From NCBI GenBank assembly GCA_035511435.1, contig DATKFJ010000009.1, forward strand, positions 1 through 16,322: a stretch of DNA of 16,322 nucleotides, in the 5' to 3' direction. Under the pieces are notes generated by a model. The model ran no database searches, was not told the origin of the DNA, and saw nothing but the letters and a program-made list of their open reading frames with translations. A program made the translations under genes and the position numbers. Source of the DNA: JAMXLO01 sp035511435 (GTDB lineage: Bacteria; Pseudomonadota; Alphaproteobacteria; Acetobacterales; Acetobacteraceae). Positions 14,232 through 16,322 of the stretch are shown piece after piece. Each line of letters starts with the position of its first letter. Within the stretch, counting starts at the first letter, position 1.

Positions 14232-15329
14232 ATGCACTATCTGGACGCCAACGCCACCGAGCCGCTGCGTCCCGAGGCGCGTGCCGCCATGCTTGCGGCC
14301 ATGGCGGTGACCGGAAACCCGTCGTCGGTGCATGGCGCGGGCCGGGCAGCCCGGCGGATCCTGGAAGACGCCCGCGAGTCGCTTGCCGCCCGATTCGGTG
14401 CGCTGCCGGCGAATCTCGTGTTCACGTCGGGCGGGACAGAGGCCGATGCACTGGCGATCCACGCACTTGGCATTGGCCGCCGGTTGATCGCCTGCGCCAC
14501 GGAGCATGACGCGGTGCGTTCGGTGACCGCGGCGGCGAGCATCCTGCCGGTCGACCGGAATGGCGTGGCCGATCTGTCCGCCCTGGCGGCATTGCTGGCG
14601 GACCAGCCGCCGGCGCTGGTGTGCCTGATGCTGGCGAACAACGAGACCGGCACTGTACAGCCGATCGTCGAGGCCGCCGCACTGTGTCGGCGCCATGGGG
14701 CTTTGCTGCACGTCGATGCGGTGCAGGCGGCCGGACGGATGGACGTCCGGTTTTCCGCGCTTGGGGCACATGGCCTGGCGCTCTCATCGCACAAATTGGG
14801 CGGTCCGGCGGGCGCCGGGGCCTTGCTGCTGGCGCCCGAGATCGCCTCGATCGTCCCGCTGATCGCCGGCGGCGGGCAGGAACGCGGACGGCGTGGCGGC
14901 ACCCCTCCCCTGCCCGCGATTGCCGGTTTCGCTGCCGCGGCTGCTGTCGCTGTCACCGCCGCACCTCTGGCACCGCTGCGCGATGCCGTCGAGGTCGCCG
15001 CGACGGCGGCAGGTGCGCTGGTCTGCGCCGGCGGGGCGGAGCGGTTGGCCAACACCACGTGCCTGGCACTTCCCGGCGTGCGGGCTGATGCGCAGGTGAT
15101 CGCGCTCGATCTTGACGGAGTCGCCGTCAGCGCCGGTGCCGCCTGTAGTTCCGGCAAGGTGGCGGTGAGCCACGTCTTGACGGCGATGGGGCTCGGTCCG
15201 CTCGCCGGCCAGGCGATCCGCGTCTCCCTGCCGTGGAATGCGACCGCCGAGTCCGTGGCTGGTTTCGTGGTCGCGTACCGGCGCATGGCGGACCGGCTGC
15301 GCGACTCGCTGGCGCCCCGTGCCGCCTGA
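14232..15329 (+). CDS. Cysteine desulfurase (first of two)
   Basis: PLP-dependent aminotransferase-class V enzyme, 365 residues, that takes sulfur from cysteine to form an enzyme persulfide. Family motifs in order: YLDANATEPLRP, GNPSSVHGAGR, FTSGGTEADALAI, ATEHDAV (ring-stacking His), ANNETGTVQP, HVDAVQAAGR, the PLP lysine in SSHKLGGPAG (Lys188), GGGQERGRRGGT, and the catalytic Cys305 in AGAACSSGKV. All key residues are present, so it should be active. It is closer to NifS/IscS than to SufS by layout. ATG 14232 lies 2 bp after the iscR stop without a separate ribosome site, so coupling to iscR is likely. Its specific acceptor is unknown; the gene after it is a second desulfurase. Confidence 0.93.
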   Translation: MHYLDANATEPLRPEARAAMLAAMAVTGNPSSVHGAGRAARRILEDARESLAARFGALPANLVFTSGGTEADALAIHALGIGRRLIACATEHDAVRSVTAAASILPVDRNGVADLSALAALLADQPPALVCLMLANNETGTVQPIVEAAALCRRHGALLHVDAVQAAGRMDVRFSALGAHGLALSSHKLGGPAGAGALLLAPEIASIVPLIAGGGQERGRRGGTPPLPAIAGFAAAAAVAVTAAPLAPLRDAVEVAATAAGALVCAGGAERLANTTCLALPGVRADAQVIALDLDGVAVSAGAACSSGKVAVSHVLTAMGLGPLAGQAIRVSLPWNATAESVAGFVVAYRRMADRLRDSLAPRAA

Positions 15330-15344
15330 ACCCACATTCCCCGC

Positions 15345-16322
15345 ATGACCAGTTCCGCCACGCCTCCGCGCCCGAACCGCCCGGTTTATCTCGACAACCA
15401 GGCCACGACCCGTTGCGATCCGCGCGTCGTGTCCGTGATGCTGCCCTGGTTCAGCGAGCACTACGGCAACCCGCACAGCGTCGAACACGTGATGGGCATC
15501 GAGGCGGAGGCCGCGGTCGAGGATGCGCGCGGCCATGTCGCGGCGCTGATCGGCGCGGATGCCAAGGAGATCGTGTTCACCTCCGGCGCGACGGAGAGCA
15601 ACAACATCGCCATCAAGGGGGCCGCGCGGAACGCACTGCGCGCCGGCAACGAACGGCGCCGCGTGGTGACCGTGGCGACCGAGCATAAATGCGTTCTGGA
15701 ATCGGTGGCCGATCTGGCCGATGAAGGGTTCGAGCCGGTTTTCCTGCCGGTCCGCCCGGATGGGCTGCTGGATCCGGACGCCCTGCGTGAGGCGCTGACC
15801 GTGCCGACCCTGCTGGTCAGCGTCATGGCGGTGAACAACGAGATCGGCGTGGTGCAGGACATTGCGGCGCTGGCCGCGATCGCCAAACAGGCCGGGGCAC
15901 TGTTCCACACCGACATTGCACAGGCGACCGGCAAGATACCGGTGGACCTGAATGCCTGGAAGGTCGATCTGGCCTCGATCAGCGGCCACAAGATTTACGG
16001 GCCGAAGGGGGGTGGCGCGCTGTATGTCCGTCGCCGTCCGCGCGTGCGGCTGGTGCCGTTGTTTTCCGGCGGCGGCCAGGAGCGTGGCCTGCGGTCCGGC
16101 ACCCTGCCCGCCCCGCTGGTTGTCGGTTTCGGCGAGGCGTGCCGGCTAGCCCAGGCCGAGATGGCGGACGAAGCTGGCCGGCTGGCCAGTTTGCGCGATC
16201 GGCTGCTGGACCGGCTGCGCGCAGCGATCCCCGAGATCGTGGTGAACGGCGACATGCAGGCGCGTATTGCGGGCAACCTGAACCTGACCTTCCCCGATGT
16301 CGCCGCGAGCGATCTGATGGCG
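15345..16322 (+). CDS. iscS: Cysteine desulfurase IscS (3' end outside window)
   Basis: Second PLP-dependent cysteine desulfurase, 326 residues visible and open to the last base. It is nearer the canonical IscS than its neighbour: YLDNQATTRCDPRVV, FSEHYGNPHSVEH, FTSGATESNNIAIKG, ATEHKCVLES, VNNEIGVVQDI, DIAQATGKIPVDL, the PLP lysine in SGHKIYGPKG (Lys216) and GGGQERGLRSGT are all present. The active-site cysteine loop lies beyond the window, so activity cannot be confirmed here. ATG 15345 lies 15 bp after the previous stop, in a C-rich spacer without a Shine-Dalgarno sequence, which suggests coupled translation. In alphaproteobacteria suf genes usually follow, which is expected but not seen. 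Confidence 0.95.
   Translation, partial: MTSSATPPRPNRPVYLDNQATTRCDPRVVSVMLPWFSEHYGNPHSVEHVMGIEAEAAVEDARGHVAALIGADAKEIVFTSGATESNNIAIKGAARNALRAGNERRRVVTVATEHKCVLESVADLADEGFEPVFLPVRPDGLLDPDALREALTVPTLLVSVMAVNNEIGVVQDIAALAAIAKQAGALFHTDIAQATGKIPVDLNAWKVDLASISGHKIYGPKGGGALYVRRRPRVRLVPLFSGGGQERGLRSGTLPAPLVVGFGEACRLAQAEMADEAGRLASLRDRLLDRLRAAIPEIVVNGDMQARIAGNLNLTFPDVAASDLMA

Noticed and set aside
14784..15989. 401-codon open frame on the minus strand opposite the two desulfurases
   Set aside because: It crosses the boundary between two well-supported genes and its product is basic and low in recognisable structure.
1..16322. CRISPR arrays, tRNA or rRNA genes, transposases, integrases, toxin-antitoxin or phage-defence genes
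   Set aside because: No regularly spaced repeats, no cloverleaf-like sequence and no transposase or defence-type protein motifs were seen in reading both strands.

Overview
The window is a GC-rich chromosomal segment (roughly two-thirds G+C, with tightly packed genes and GTG/ATGA start overlaps). It most likely comes from an alphaproteobacterium, probably of the Rhodospirillales/Acetobacteraceae type. The reasons are the divergent tyrS-anmK pair, the iscR - cysteine desulfurase - iscS order preceded by cysE and a COG2945-type hydrolase, and an extragenic palindrome of the kind scattered through many proteobacterial genomes. The taxonomic call is inference; there is no rRNA or other direct marker.

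Layout. (1) Minus strand, 1-3402: an O-antigen ligase/Wzy-like membrane protein, a gap of about 215 bp carrying REP-like repeats, an exported YVTN-type beta-propeller, and a fatty acid hydroxylase/sterol desaturase-family enzyme that runs off the left edge. (2) Plus strand, 3621-4926: an SMP-30/gluconolactonase-family lactonase and a small CxxC protein of unknown function. (3) A divergent housekeeping pair: tyrS (minus) and anmK (plus). (4) Plus strand, 7378-10724: a VanZ-family membrane protein that appears to carry two VanZ-like units, translationally coupled (GTGA overlap) to a large GT-C-like membrane protein. A GT2 polyprenol-phosphate glycosyltransferase-like gene converges on it, and the two 3' ends overlap by 27 bp. 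(5) An alpha/beta hydrolase (minus) ending in a perfect 15-bp hairpin. (6) A plus-strand sulfur/Fe-S operon, 12980 to the right edge: cysE, iscR, a first cysteine desulfurase, then iscS, which is cut by the window end. A suf operon probably follows.

How the genes work together. cysE makes O-acetylserine, the committed precursor of cysteine. The two desulfurases take sulfur from cysteine for Fe-S assembly, and IscR senses Fe-S status, so supply, use and control are packed into one transcription unit with gaps of 2-15 bp. The GT2, GT-C-like and VanZ-like genes, with the O-antigen ligase homologue a few kb away, suggest cell-surface glycan or glycolipid modification, possibly through a polyprenyl-phosphate-sugar donor. 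AnmK recycles peptidoglycan anhydro-MurNAc.

I saw no mobile element, CRISPR array, tRNA or rRNA, and nothing that is clearly a wholly new system. The best candidates for novelty are the double-VanZ/GT-C/GT2 module, the cysteine-rich IscR variant with a repeat-built tail, and the small CxxC protein.
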